A DNA stretch of 29,828 nucleotides from Smittium culicis (Eukaryota > Kickxellomycota > Harpellomycetes > Harpellales > Legeriomycetaceae): positions 1-29,828 of the forward strand of contig LSSN01001051.1 of the NCBI GenBank assembly GCA_001970855.1, read 5' to 3'. The translations under genes were made by a program, and so were the position numbers. Of this stretch, positions 8,173 to 21,287 are shown piece by piece. The notes beneath the pieces were generated by a model, which was not told the DNA's origin, did no database searches, and worked only from the letters and a program-made list of their open reading frames with translations. Position 1 is the first letter of the stretch, and the number at the start of each line of letters is the position of its first letter.

Positions 8173-9696
8173 AACCTGATAAATATGCGAGGTTTTTTAG
8201 AGTTGCAGTAATTACTCTATAAAGAATTTTATACTCGTCCACTTATAACTAAAAACCCTAATGAATATTAATATTGAATATAAAGTCTTATTCATTCGAA
8301 TTATTTGTTCTATTTGATTATCAAATAATTATATTGCTAAAATAAAAATATATATCTTCAAAAGTATATCTCATATATGTTAATGCTACAGTTTTATTCA
8401 AGGATTTATTCATTTTTTGATTATATCATCAAAGGGAGAATTTTAATTTTGAGTTTTTTATTTTAATTATTTTAAAAATATTTGAAATTCTATAAAAATT
8501 TAGATATATGTTTAAAGCTAAAATATATATCAACTCTTATAAAATTTATTAAAATTATAGACTTAATGGAATACATTGCCAAAACTGATATTAGAGAGTG
8601 TATTAAAATCCAAATTTCACATTTTAGACTTTCTTATATTCTTTATTTAAACAGCTGGAGTTTAAATTTAATTTGACCACTATTCGTAGTCTTTGTAATT
8701 ATTTAAATGTCTATTCCAAACTAAATTTTAATAGCTTTGTTGTCATTTTTAGTTAATTATTATACCCACAATCATTTTTTATAGAGCTGATTTAATGACT
8801 AGAAGCTGTTACTTTAATTTAAATTTGAGTGTTTTATCATTTTCTGATTTTCTTAGTACTCTTTATTCTTGCCTTTAAATTAGTATAGTAATATCAATTC
8901 TTTTTATTTCATTGATTGCAATATAGTTTATATTTTTAATTATCGTCATTTTCTAATAATTTTTTACAAAGAGAAGGTTTTATCAAGCTAAAAGAGGTTT
9001 TTTTTTCTGAGTTTACGCATCTATATATGTGTGTGCGTGATTTTAGCTTTGAATAATGAATATTATTTATATTCTAAAACTATAATAATATCTTAAAATA
9101 TGATTTTTACTATATTTTTCTTTTTAATATTAATAAAAATAAATGAAATTCAAATATCAATACTGTTTTAAACTGAAATTGAAATTTACAGAATTGAATT
9201 GAGTTGACACTATTTTAGAATAAAAATAGTTGAATCAAAATGTAAAAAAAAATTATAATTTTAATCTAAAAATATCAAATTAATAATCTAGCTTTACAAA
9301 AGAATAAACTCTAAAAATAATCATAATAAACCTTTTATATGTATATTATACAGTCGTAATATTGAACTAATTTTATGAAGGTACATAAAGAATATAAAAC
9401 TTGATTAAACAACTAAAGCTGGATCAAGAAAAGCTAATAGAAATAAATGGTAAAATGTAGTATTTAGCCTTTAATAAATTATATCTCATTTTATTTGCTA
9501 TCTTAATTTATTTGAATCTATTACGTTTTATAGTTAATTCCTTTCATCTATATTCATAAAAATTTTATCCTTCCATTATCTAATTTAAATCTATATTAAT
9601 AAATTTAATTTTAAGGATATAGCCTATATTGCAATTACTAAATTAGTTTATGCTAAACAAACTGAATATTACTTCGATGGAGAAAGTAACTTCGAG
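8173..9696. other. Very AT-rich DNA, no gene supported
   Basis: About 1.5 kb with frequent stops in all frames. A 64-codon TTG-initiated open frame at 8482-8676 is of a length expected by chance here. No MITE copy, RNA or conserved motif recognised. Confidence 0.5.
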
Positions 9697-9850
9697 ATGT
9701 ATGGGCGATTATGAATGAAGATAGTGCTTTGTTGTAACTAAAATTATTGGAACGAGTATATTAAAATAAAAATTACTATTGGCTGGATTGGAAAGGTATT
9801 GATTTTTCTGTTTATTTATTTCATTTTTAAAGTATTATTTTCTAAAAAAA
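9697..9850 (+). repeat. Dispersed repeat family 2, copy B
   Basis: Direct-orientation match to 2491-2645. It starts ATGGGCGATTATGAATGAAG, with CTTTGTTG and ATTATTGG following, then TTACTATTGGCTGGATT and GTATTGATTTTTCT. Translated from the ATG it begins MGDYE then breaks at a stop, with CFVVTKIIG following. Together with copy A (MGVSERREHFV) this faintly recalls the DYERG-type start of Tc1-like transposases. That is only a suggestion. Confidence 0.4.
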
Positions 9851-9938
9851 ATATCATTTTTATTTATTTTATATTAAATAAATAAGAAAATTGATATTCT
9901 TTAACTATTTTTGCAAAAAGGTGCGCTCTTAGTAAATA

Positions 9939-9975
9939 ACCCCTCAATTAATATATATATATGAGGTTAATTTTC
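9939..9975. repeat. Imperfect inverted repeat with (AT)n loop
   Basis: TAACCCCTCA and its near-inverse TGAGGTTA are separated by ATTAATATATATATA. The structure could extrude as a hairpin. It has no adjacent gene that would make it a terminator. Confidence 0.35.
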
Positions 9976-12245
9976 CTTTTGTCGGCGACTTAATTTGATG
10001 TCAAACCTCTATTTTTGGATATATTTACGCGTGAAAACTGAAGGGGCACATGATTGAATTTTCTTCGGTTTATTTTTTATCTATTTCTCGTAAGCCATTA
10101 ATCATTTTAAAAAAAATACCTGATGGGAGAATCAGAAAGTCTTTAATTGTAGTTTTTTTATGTCGCATAAACTACGGTTTATGTTATAAAAACTACAAGA
10201 CTCTGAATAATAATTTGAAAATAATTCGGCATATTGTCGAAACCCTTAAATAATATTCAAATTTATTTACAAATAGTTATATATTCACATTTAAAGAGGA
10301 TTCTAATTACAAAATTCATAAATTTTGATAACCCAAAACATTCATTATATTTTCAATAACCCATTCTAACCTATTAAATTGCTATTTTTTTTTATTTATC
10401 TTATTTATTATGCTTTATTACTCTTTTTTTTAATAAATTTTTGCGATTAATTTTTTAATGACTTATTTCAATGAATTTTTTTGCTTTTTTCGAAGGAATT
10501 GCTTTATATAATATCTCATTTGAAATTTTGGTATTCTATTTCACACAATTAACATAGGTTAACTACGAATATAAAATAAAAAATTACCTTGTACTACTCA
10601 TTAATGAAATATTCTTAATTATAAATATTCTATTTAATGAAATAATTATGTCTTTTCTCTCAAATAATACTTATGATCAATAGCTCAATTTTATTCAGTA
10701 GTTTAATAGCTGGATTAAAACTCGCGGCTAAAAAAATTTTAAAAATTACACTAGCGTTACTTTTTTGATTCTCATCATGTTTAAATTAATTCAAAATCTT
10801 CACTATTGAATCAGTATATTAATATCATTTTCAGAACTATTTATACCAAATAATAACCTATATCCTACGCCTAAATACAAAAATAACACATTAAAAACTT
10901 CTCCAATTACCATGAATCCACATCATTTTATAATTACACGGCCATGACCAGGATAAATTCCTTCTCCACGACATAGGGAAATATATTCATCATATTGATA
11001 AAAAATAAATGCACAAGTTATAACACAATAAAAATGACTCTACTACCACAACTATGAATAACTCGTTCATAATTAAGGCCACTATCATTTTAACTATTTC
11101 TATACTTTTGATATTCGCATATCACGTCCACTACTATACTAACAACTAAAACCAAGTCGATTCCCTCTTTAACTAGGGCTAATATACTTCCTGCACTAAA
11201 ATAACTACGATTATTTCATCTTACAATATTAGATCGATCCTCTTAACCAAGTCCATTCCAACCAATATTGTGTTACATACAACTATGGTCACGGCAATTT
11301 GAAAAACTAAAATCCACTTTCGCAATTTTAACTATTACAAAAATCCCCAAATAAATTCGAAATTAATAACTATATATAAGTCATAACTACACTTTCTACT
11401 GAAAAATATAGTAATTTAAATAATGTATTCGAGTAGTAGATTAATTACAACAAAATATTTATTTTCTTGTTTTATATAAACTTATCTTTTTCGGCTATTT
11501 TTATATAACTTTTTTTGAAATATTCTACTAATTATTTATTTTATTTATTTGTAAAACGTTTTAATTATAAAAAAAAAATTCTTTAATGTATGAATTTTAT
11601 TTGTACTACTAAAGTGTTAGATTCATAATCAAGTTAAATAAAACCAAATGTTTATTTATTAGTTTAAAATTTATGTGTACAAAAAAGCTGATAAATTTAT
11701 ATTTAATACTTGAGAAAATTATGTGGAAAATGAAAAAATATTTAAAATTATACAATTATATTTAAATCTCTAGCTATTGGTTAAAAAACCAGCTTTTTTA
11801 TTGTTATGAGCTACGCGATCATCTGTAAAATAAATTATTTTCCATATTTAAACCATCTAAAGCGTTCGGTATAAATAATATAAAAAATTTATGTTTCTAA
11901 CCCGACTCATATTTTATTATTAAAATTAAATAGAAGCTATGCTATCTTAAGCAATATAATCTGCAATATAAAAAACTATAGCTTGATTATTTGTCGAAGA
12001 AAAAATAAAAAATTTTCTTAATAGATGATATAATTAACTAGTTTTAAGCTAGATTATTGATTTTTTTAAAAAAATAAATTAAATTTCTGGCCTAAGCAAT
12101 TAAAAGGTAAAGAAGGAATAATAAACAAGCATATAAACTTATAGTATTTATGATTATAATTTCTTTTCTTTTTAAAAAATTAATAAAGAACCATTTTTGA
12201 TGATTTGAATGGGTTTTTTATGTTCAGTTCTTCTAAAATTTATAT
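9976..12245. other. Very AT-rich DNA, no gene supported
   Basis: About 2.3 kb. An ATG-initiated open frame of 67 codons (10050-10253) has no recognisable domain, and its length is not unusual in this base composition. Between about 10,850 and 11,400 the sequence is somewhat richer in C on the plus strand (many CCA, ACAC and CTACT stretches), but I could not read a protein from either strand. Confidence 0.45.
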
Positions 12246-12328
12246 AAATTAACTCTAAAATTTGAGTTAATTTTTAGTTAGAGTATAATTAAATAAATAA
12301 TTAAAGCTATAATTTAACTAAAAATTAA
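12246..12328. repeat. Nested inverted repeats
   Basis: Two overlapping perfect inverted repeats. AAATTAACTC (12246-12255) pairs with GAGTTAATTT (12264-12273) across an 8-nt loop. TTAATTTTTAGTTA (12267-12280) pairs with TAACTAAAAATTAA (12315-12328) across 34 nt. They share bases, so the structures are mutually exclusive. No terminal motif ties them to the TTAA elements. Confidence 0.5.
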
Positions 12329-15049
12329 TTGATATAAATTTATATTTAAGTATAAATATAGGTAAAAATATTTTTATATTAAGTTAATAAGCACTTTAAA
12401 TCTGATGTCTAAAATTTTAATTTTAGTTTAAAGTTATAAATATATTTTTACCTTTGGTATTAATAAAAAATTTTTGATTACTAGTCGTACATTTTATTTA
12501 TTTTTAACAAAAAATTCTCAAATTATTTAAAAATTTGCTGTGAAATTTATACAAATTAAAAAGAATATAAGAAAAATTCATCTTTATAGGGCAGTATAAA
12601 TTTATGAGAATATAATTTAGGTTATAAAAAGTTGAAATAGGATTTTACAGCTTGATTGTGAACGCTTTGGATATTCGTAGCACAAAAAACTGATTAGTAC
12701 TATTAATTTTGTCGAATTTTTTTTTTTTTATTTAGATGATAAAACTTTTGGAAAACCCGTATTTAAACGTCTGTAGTTCTTGTTATTTGAATTTAATAAT
12801 AATTTAATGTTAGAAACGTTTGTTTTTAATTAAATCATTATTTATTTATTGTGATAAAATATAATAAAAAATCAGGAATGTCCTCTAAAAAAATTATTTT
12901 ATAAGGAAAAAGTATATAAATTCGCAACAAAATAATACGTATCAAAATTATCTACTCGCATTAAATATGGAAACAAAAATGGTTTTTCATAAGGTGAAAA
13001 ATTGATTTATGTTTAAAGTTTTATAATAATTAAAAAAAAAATTAAAAGCTAATCAAATTGATAAAATATCTTTTAATATATTTTTCAACTATTTTGAATA
13101 ATTATAAATATATAAAAATTCAAAATTTTATTGATACTGGCAAGATATAAATAATTAAAATAGAATTATAATAAAAAAAATTTTAATATAGTTGATTTAT
13201 CAAATTTTTTATTATCAGAGTAGATAAGAAATTTTTAAATTTTGTTCATTTTTTTTATTTTATTTCAAATTTCTTATGTAATCCTAGAATCAAAGGATAT
13301 ATTTAGTTAGCAAGAATTAATACATTATATGGATAATTAAAAATTTAAGTTTAATAATTAAATTGATATATATGGTGTAATCTTAGTTTGTGATTATATA
13401 AAAAAAGCCTATTCATAATATTTAATTGCATTATTTATATTATACGGAATATGCTCCAATAAATAAAGCAATTGAACCAGTAATGGAGATTTTAATGTAA
13501 TTTAATATAATATATAAATATCATTATTTTCATATATAAAAAAAATAAGTACAAAATTATATGAAATTCAGAATTTGAAAAAATAAAATAAAAATAAATA
13601 AATAATGATAAAATTTCTCATAATCAACTGATATACAAGAATTCATAAGTTATATTGGGTTACTGAAAAATATTTGTAGATTATAACATTTATTAATAAG
13701 AATTCTAAGAAATTAATAAAATAATATCAACTCAGGTAAATATTCGATCTATCTTTCTTTTTCATTATATATAAATCGATGAATAAAATTTTTACATTTT
13801 TTCAAATTTTTTTTTTATATTCATAATTTAATTTTTATATTATTTTTTACACATTTTAGACATATATTCAATATTTATTGTATTAATTAAAAATAAAAAT
13901 TAAACTATGATATGTCAAAAAGAAATTAATATTTAATTGATTATCCTAGGAATAGTATAAATTGACGATAATTTAACAGAAAATTATAAATATATACTAC
14001 TAAAACATAATTTAATAAGTTTATAAGTTCAATTGCTTAGCGAAATAAACTATTTTAAACAAACATTATTTAGTTATTTTATTAAATATGTGATAAATCA
14101 AAATATAAATAATCTATAAAAATTTATATTAAAAATTATTCGTATAGTCATTTTAACATAATAACTAAATTAAAAAAATAATAAAACTGGATGAAAACTG
14201 TAAATTCCTAACCTAAAGGATATAAAAATAAATTAATTATGGTTTAAATTCTTTTTCTTGGATTATAGATGAATAAAATATGTATCTAAAACTTCTTCAT
14301 TTTACAAAAAACTGATAAAGAATTTTTATTAATTTATTTATTAATTTATTTGCGATTTTTTTACTTGAATGAAATATTCAGAATCAGAAATATTTCTACT
14401 AGGTTTATATATCATTTTAATAACTGATTTTAAATATACATAAAGATATTTTTAAAAATAAAAAATATATTTAAAATGATAATAATAAAAATTCATAGAT
14501 ATATCAATATATAATCCAGTGTTTTTTTGTTTTAAGGGGTAATAGTATCAAAATGATAAATTTTAATAAAAATTATTATATAATATATATATCATTACTA
14601 CTGCTCAGGATGAAATTTTAATCCAGATTTTTTTATAGTAATGATATTTTGAAAATTAAAATAAATTATTTTATTAATTATGATACATCTATTAATTAGC
14701 TATTTTATATTGATATATTTTTAATACTCTGATAAATTTATTTGTTGATAATAAAACCCAAATTAGAGATCTAAGGCTTAATTAGCAATTGATTATTATA
14801 ATTAATAGGTGAAATTATTATTATATGTATAGAAATTATGATTTGTGTTATCATTTTTATATATAAAAGTAATTAATAATACCTCATGAATTATTAGTCT
14901 ATTAATTAATCAATTAAGGAATTTTATAATAGCTTCATGAAAACTAATATAAAAATTGGTGATAAAAAATATAATTTAAATATCAATTATTCGCTTTTAC
15001 AAAAAAATACCATTTTAATTAAATATTTAAAGGAATTACATAATTTATG
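12329..15049. other. Extremely AT-rich DNA, no gene supported
   Basis: About 2.7 kb dominated by A/T runs. In the sample 13561-13620 I count only 7 G or C in 60. No reading frame, RNA gene or recognisable repeat unit can be supported. Confidence 0.5.
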
Positions 15050-16549
15050 ATACTTTTTGATTCAATTTTAATTATTTATTTAAATCGCTATTAAATTTTA
15101 GTTATTTAGTTTTTAGTTTTCTCTTTTTACTCTGTAGTTTATTTTTGATCGATATGTTCTTTAGTTGTTAATAATTTCCTATTATTCTCACTTTAGACCC
15201 AAGATCTCGATTTAATTATATTTTCATATAAAGAGGCTTATTTTTTTGCCATTTTTGAAATTAATTTTCATTATTTTTGGCTATTTTTGAATCAAACGAT
15301 TTTAATACGATTTATTAAAAAAAAAATTTTCTCAATTCTTTGAGACAATATTTTATTATCATAAACTTATTTTTTCTAATAGAATTTTAACTTAATATCA
15401 GTGCTAGTTATATATGATTCTTTATAAGAATATTTCCACTATATTTCCTTATTCAAATTATCCGTCTTTTATAGGCATATTGATCCAATATTTTAGATTA
15501 TAATGAGAATTTATTTTGTTAGATGAACCATTGTTTTTATTTTTTTTTGTATTGATGATTAAAATTACAAGTTTTATTTTGTTTTCTATAACACTTTGAT
15601 ACATAATATATTTTAAAACCCTTTAAATGATAAAATTTGATGAATTTTAGTTAAATAATCTATGATACTATTCACTAGATATCTCATCAGATTCGATGAT
15701 TAAATATTGTGGTTATATCATATGCTTGTTAGTGGGATGTGTTACGCTGATACTCCTAATATCGATGAAACGATTTACCAACTTTAAATAATTAATTATA
15801 TCATTAGTTCCAGGAATTAAATTTAATAATCATTAGTTAATTATTCTGATGGGTTTTTTTTAGTTATAATTAATCTTAAAAAATAAGAGTATTTATAATT
15901 TCCATTTCCGAAATATCACTAATATCTAAAAATTCGCCCTTATTCATCAGGTAAAATTTTTTAAAACTTAAGAGTATGTTTTTAGCCTTTTGTGAAATTT
16001 TATTTTCTATAATTAGAAATACAATTTTTTTATAAAATAAATTTACATTCATAAATTTTTAGTAATAAAGTTTATTTATTGCTCTTTATCATCACAAGGT
16101 TATTTTTCTTATAATTACAGAAAAATATTTTATGAAAAAATTGGCTACGGCTTTTATTTAAACATTTTTAACTAATCAGGGATCCAAAAACCGGTCTTAC
16201 ACTATGAAGTAATAAATTTTTTTGTGTATTTTTATATTTAAACTTTCTTAATCATACTTACAATAATATTCTTAGCTTATAAATATAACAAATTTTTACA
16301 CAGATATAAATTTTAACGAATTTATTTATTATTGATTCTAATTTTGGGAGATAGATCCAAATTTTTATTGGATTAGAAAAAATACCTAAAATATGAGGTC
16401 TGAGTTTTTATGTATTTATTTTATGTAAAAAATTTTTATAGTTAGAAAGATTATGATATTAAAATTAAGAGATAAGAAAGGAATTTAACTCTTGATACTG
16501 CGCGGAAATAAAACTTTAGATATTATTAAAGGCTAATTTACCGCTCGGA
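15050..16549. other. AT-rich DNA with T-over-A strand bias
   Basis: On the plus strand T clearly outnumbers A in parts of this stretch. In 15121-15180 I count 34 T to 11 A. That differs from the A-rich DNA before 15,000. Such asymmetry can mark decayed A-rich sense coding sequence on the minus strand, as in retroelements, but no protein motif is readable here. Confidence 0.35.
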
Positions 16550-17560
16550 TCAATAAAATCCCAATTTTTTTGCTTCAAGTTTCTCTATTTTTTGGGGGAG
16601 GGTATTTAGGGTGTTTTATAATTTTTTCTAAAAGTTTTTTATTCTACCTAATAAAAGACTTTAAATAGGAATATTTTTATTTGATATTTATGCTTCATTT
16701 TATGCTCAATTAATACTCAGATTGACAGAAACAAAATATAAATCAAAATTAGAAAAAATACCTTTTAAAAGCTGTAAGAAATCAATTATTATATTTACTA
16801 TCATTATACTAGATAATCAAGGTGGATGCAAGGTTTTTATTTGAAATTTTTGATTTATTTTTTATCATTGGGAAACCATTTTGAATTTTCAGATGCCAAA
16901 ACGAGCTCGCTGGTTTTTTAAGGAGGTTGCTATTCTGCTTTTGACTGATATTGAGTTCAGATATCGGATCTAATTGTGTTCCGGCATTTTCAAGATTTTA
17001 TGTTTCCAGTCTCTTCCTTATTATCTATTTAATATACCTTGTTTGTTCATAAGTAATCCTTGATATATTTATCATTTCATATGTGATTTTTGGCGCTTTC
17101 GGGGTACCTGGTAATTATCCTAAATCTATTTTTAGATCCTTCTTTGATTTTACTCATTTTCTGAAGTATATTATGTATCCATAGTCGATTTTCCACGCTG
17201 ATCTGATCTACTAAGCGATAAATTCTAATTTGACAATTTTTTGCAGATTTTCCCTAGATTTCAATATATTTACGCTGTTTTAAACTCGAGATAAATTCCC
17301 ATAGGATACAGGGACGAGTATTTATATCCTAAAAGTGTTTTTTCGCCCTTGGAAATTATTCTTTTTTCAACTCTATTAGCCTTCTTGATATTGATAGCTT
17401 TGGTTGTAGTTATAAGATTCATAAAGAGCTTTTGCTAAAAATACAAAGAATTTTCTATTAGATTTTTCCTCTTTTTTGATTATGGTCCCCCATCCTTAAT
17501 GAAGCTTCTTTAATTGTTCTTAGTGACTCTAAAATTAAATGAAAAATTTTTTAGACTAAT
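16550..17560 (-). pseudogene. Badly degraded coding-like block, minus strand, identity unknown
   Basis: G and C content rises and the plus strand is pyrimidine-rich (in 17461-17520, 30 T to 10 A). On the minus strand several stop-free stretches occur. One of about 60 codons ends at a stop at 16809-16811 and contains NLENAGTQLDPISEL and PASSFWHLKIQNG. Another, around 17.4 kb, contains KFFVFLAKALYESYNYNQ. Frames change and stops interrupt, so no intact gene exists. I do not recognise the family. A decayed retroelement is possible because a plus-strand retroelement remnant lies 7 kb away, but no diagnostic motif was seen. Confidence 0.3.
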
Positions 17561-19805
17561 TATTAATTTTATAATTCCTCGATATGCGTTTTGAGACAAT
17601 TTATTCTCTTATATAATTATTTCAAGGTTTTTAATCTGATTGAATATATTACCTATTTTTGATATGTCATCTCTTTTGCTGAAGTTCAATGATTCCATTT
17701 TATCTAATAGAGCGCTTATTTTTATCTATTATTTGAAATCGTATTTAGATCTGGATTCAAAAAATATTTAAAAAACCAGTTTTATTAACTAGTGGGGAAA
17801 ATAAAAAGCTAGGAGCTGATTATAACTGTTTTTCCTTTAAAAAATAATTTCACAAGTTTATTTTCTGTATATTAGAACATTAATAATACCATTTACCAAT
17901 TATATTCTTAATATTAACCCTTAATTTTCAATAAATTTATAGCTTATGTTATTTTTTGATCTTGAAGTTCGTTTTTGAGTTTATTTTTTTCAGTCTATTT
18001 ATTTTCAAAACTATCCTCCTTTCTTACGTTAATTCAGTACGGTAGATAAATTTCTGAATAATCCTATATTATTACCTATATACTCTTATATAATTTTTTT
18101 TACAGCTGGATCAATATATATATTTTCCATCATTATAATTTAAATCTTGTTTTTTTATATTTATTCTTTGTATTATATAAACTATACAATTTATAATATA
18201 TTGAGAAATTTTTTTTAATTCATGATTTTTTGTATTAGTATTTATGTCTTAATCGAAATAAAATTGCTTAAATGAAAAGGCGTAATATTATTTAAAATTA
18301 AAATTATAAATTATAAATTTTTTGAATTAAATCTAACTAACAATATAAGTTTTAAAGCCATTTATTATCTGCTATAACTATTTCATCTATAATTTTAGTT
18401 GAGGTTTTAGCATATTTTAATGACAATTTTATATAATTCAATACTAAAATAACAATAAAATAGTCATATAAGAGCTAAAAGTACTTAAAATGACATTTAA
18501 ATTGTAAAATGTTAATAATTAGAGAAATATTATCGCTCAAATTCAGTTAAATACCTCCATTATATACACTCGATTCACAAAAGCCAATTGATAATTGTTA
18601 TTTTTATTTAATTGATTTGTGTAAGATTATTTGAAGTTATAATTGTTAAAAATTCAAATTATCTGACTGTAGATATCCCCGAATGCACTATTTAGTATTT
18701 TTTTAAATACTTTTTAATATATTATGCAACATTTGTATCATTTTATAAAATATTGGCTGTTATTATTATAGATTTATTGATATTTTTAGTGGCGATTATT
18801 TCTTTAATAAACCGTTTCTATCAGCCAAAAGGTTATTTAAATTAATATATACGATTGCATGTTTTTTTCTAATTTTTTCTATATTAATATGGGTATTTTA
18901 CCTCTCAGTAATTTATTAGTGAATATTTAAGTTTATCTCAATAAAAATTTATAGAAGGTGAAGTTTCGACCATTTATTCTAGTATAATAGTTTATTTATT
19001 TATTTAAAAATCTCTGAGGTTGGTTGTTGGAATATTAATATTATACTTTATATTCTAATTTTTGTGATATTTTATGGTAACATGATAAATTTATTCTGAT
19101 ATGTTTGAAAAAATTTAAGACAATTATTGAGGAAAGAGATTTTATATTTCTTATTATAACAGATTTTAAAGAAGAATAATGTTTATTTCAAAGTTTGAAG
19201 TTTAAAAATTAAAATCTTTTTAATTATCGATATTGTTTAAAAAAGGTAGATACAGACCATTATTTAGCTATTTTGCAATATAATAGTTATTTTCTGAATG
19301 TTTCTGTATTAATTGGCGGTTTAAATAATCCACTTGAATTTTTTTGGAATAATTAAAGTAGTTCTGCGTAAATAAAGAAAATCTCATAGAACTTTTAATA
19401 ATTAAAATTTTCCCCTTAATTGTTTAAATCTTAGAAAAAAAAACCTTGGAATTTGGATTTAAGAAAAGAAAATTTTTATTCCATCAGATTAATTTTTTTT
19501 AATAATTGATAATGCAATGTAAATAATTTTTATACTTTTTATTTATTAAAAATTTGAGGGGAAACAGTGAATGATAAATATTATTAAATATTTATAGATC
19601 GATTTTCTAAGAAATAAAATATCTAGGTAGTATATCTGTCGAAATAAAAGTCTTAAATAAATGAAAATTTATACTCCTATCAATTTAAGCAATTATTTTT
19701 ATCATTTTTTCCATTATTCATTTTTAAAAAGATATCATATAAAATTCTTATTGGCTGAATAATAAGTTATTTATATAGAATCAAAGTAATAATTAATTCT
19801 GTATG
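17561..19805. other. Very AT-rich DNA, no gene supported
   Basis: About 2.2 kb with no supported frame, RNA or repeat. Composition returns toward the extreme AT background after about 18,100. Confidence 0.5.
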
Positions 19806-19851
19806 AAATAATAATAGTTAATTTTGTTTTAAAAATTAACTATTATTATTT
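19806..19851. repeat. Perfect 20-bp hairpin
   Basis: AAATAATAATAGTTAATTTT (19806-19825) is followed by a 6-nt loop, GTTTTA, and then by its exact reverse complement (19832-19851). No mismatch occurs in 20 base pairs. No gene, poly(A) signal or TTAA-flanked element adjoins it. It may be a foldback element remnant, a template-switch product or a structure-forming site. Confidence 0.75.
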
Positions 19852-21187
19852 TTAATTTGCTTAAATTGGCTAATGATACAAATTTCCAAAAATAAGAATG
19901 GTATTAATTTTTATCAAATACTAATATATTCTTATAATTGTCAAATCCAAATGAAATTTTCCTAAAATATTTTGAAATAATTTGTTAATTAAATTAAAAT
20001 CCATACTATAATTTTAATTTTATTAGATTAAATATTTATTTAAATATCCTTACCTTTTTTAAAGCATATAGAAAACTCACATAGAGTAAATAAATGGAAT
20101 TTTCAATTATAAAATGTTTCTAATATAAAATTTTTTGTATAATAATATTTATAAAAATCTAATAAATTGAAACTTTTTTCAGAAAAAATAAAATGATTTA
20201 TATTTCACTAAGTATTTAACTTTTTAATTAGTTTATTAGAAATTGAAAAAAAATTAAATTTAATATAATAATAAATAAATATTGAAAAGTTAACTATATA
20301 AGATAATAATATTTTCAAATTCTAAAAGCTATGTTTATTAGGAATATATTTAATCGATTTAAATCTATGGAAGAACTTTTTTAACTGAAAAAAATTCTCG
20401 CATTTTAAATTTATATACAGAATAAATTAATTTATGAATTTTTTACTATTTCAAAAAAATTAATATTAAATATAATAATTTTAACCATTAAAGACTAAAA
20501 AACCATCAATATTTATAATAATTGAATTAAAATGATAAAATCACTAGGTTTAATAGTGTTTAAGTGCAAAAAAAATAGTAATATATAAAATTGATATGGC
20601 TATTCCAAATATTTCTCCAGAGCGGACCAGAGAAACAACTGAGAATAAAAACTTTGAAGCTTAATTACATATTCTACATTTTTTATTAAAATTTAATAGA
20701 GTCAATGATCCATAAATAAATAAAAAATTGATTCTTTGTGTTAGATATAAATTCTTGCGTGAAAAAAAAAAACTTCCTTCGAAAAAAAAGTTTTGAAAAA
20801 CTGCTATCATGACTTTAATTAGATAAAAAAATTCTTGTGATAAAAAAAAAGGATTAAGTTATTGATCAAATTACAGTTAAAATTATTTTTTGTTTATAAA
20901 AATATGTTGAAAATTTTTAGTTCTAGTTGATTGTTTATTGGATTAAATAGAATATTTTATATACTTCAAGATAATTTTCTTCTCTTATCTGTACATTATG
21001 TATGGGCTAGTTTGATAATATGATTTTGAATATTTTATTTAATTTTATTGATTCTAAAATAATTATTGGATAAATTTTGGAAAGTAGTTTTATTGGATCG
21101 TTATTTTTTTAATTGAGCATAAAATGTTGATTTATAATTTTATATAAACAAATTATCACTTAGTATGATTTTGAGCCAAATAATTTT
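19852..21187. other. Very AT-rich DNA, no gene supported
   Basis: About 1.3 kb with A-rich and T-rich runs (for example A-runs at 20763-20772 and 20841-20850). Nothing recognised. Confidence 0.5.
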
Positions 21188-21287
21188 AAAAATATCATTA
21201 AAAAGCGAAATTATTATTAATATTGAATTATATATTCAAAAATATCATTAAAAAGCGTAATTATTATTAATATTGAATTATATATTT
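21188..21287. repeat. Tandem duplication, 2 x 50 bp
   Basis: Units 21188-21237 and 21238-21287 differ at only two positions (GCGAAATT versus GCGTAATT, and the final C versus T). Compared with the eroded dispersed repeats nearby, this is a recent duplication. Confidence 0.85.

Noticed and set aside
8482..8676. 64-codon open frame starting with TTG
   Set aside because: No domain, non-ATG start, and a length expected by chance in DNA of this composition.
10050..10253. 67-codon ATG open frame downstream of repeat 2 copy B
   Set aside because: I considered it as the rest of a transposase, but no motif can be read and the length is within chance expectation.
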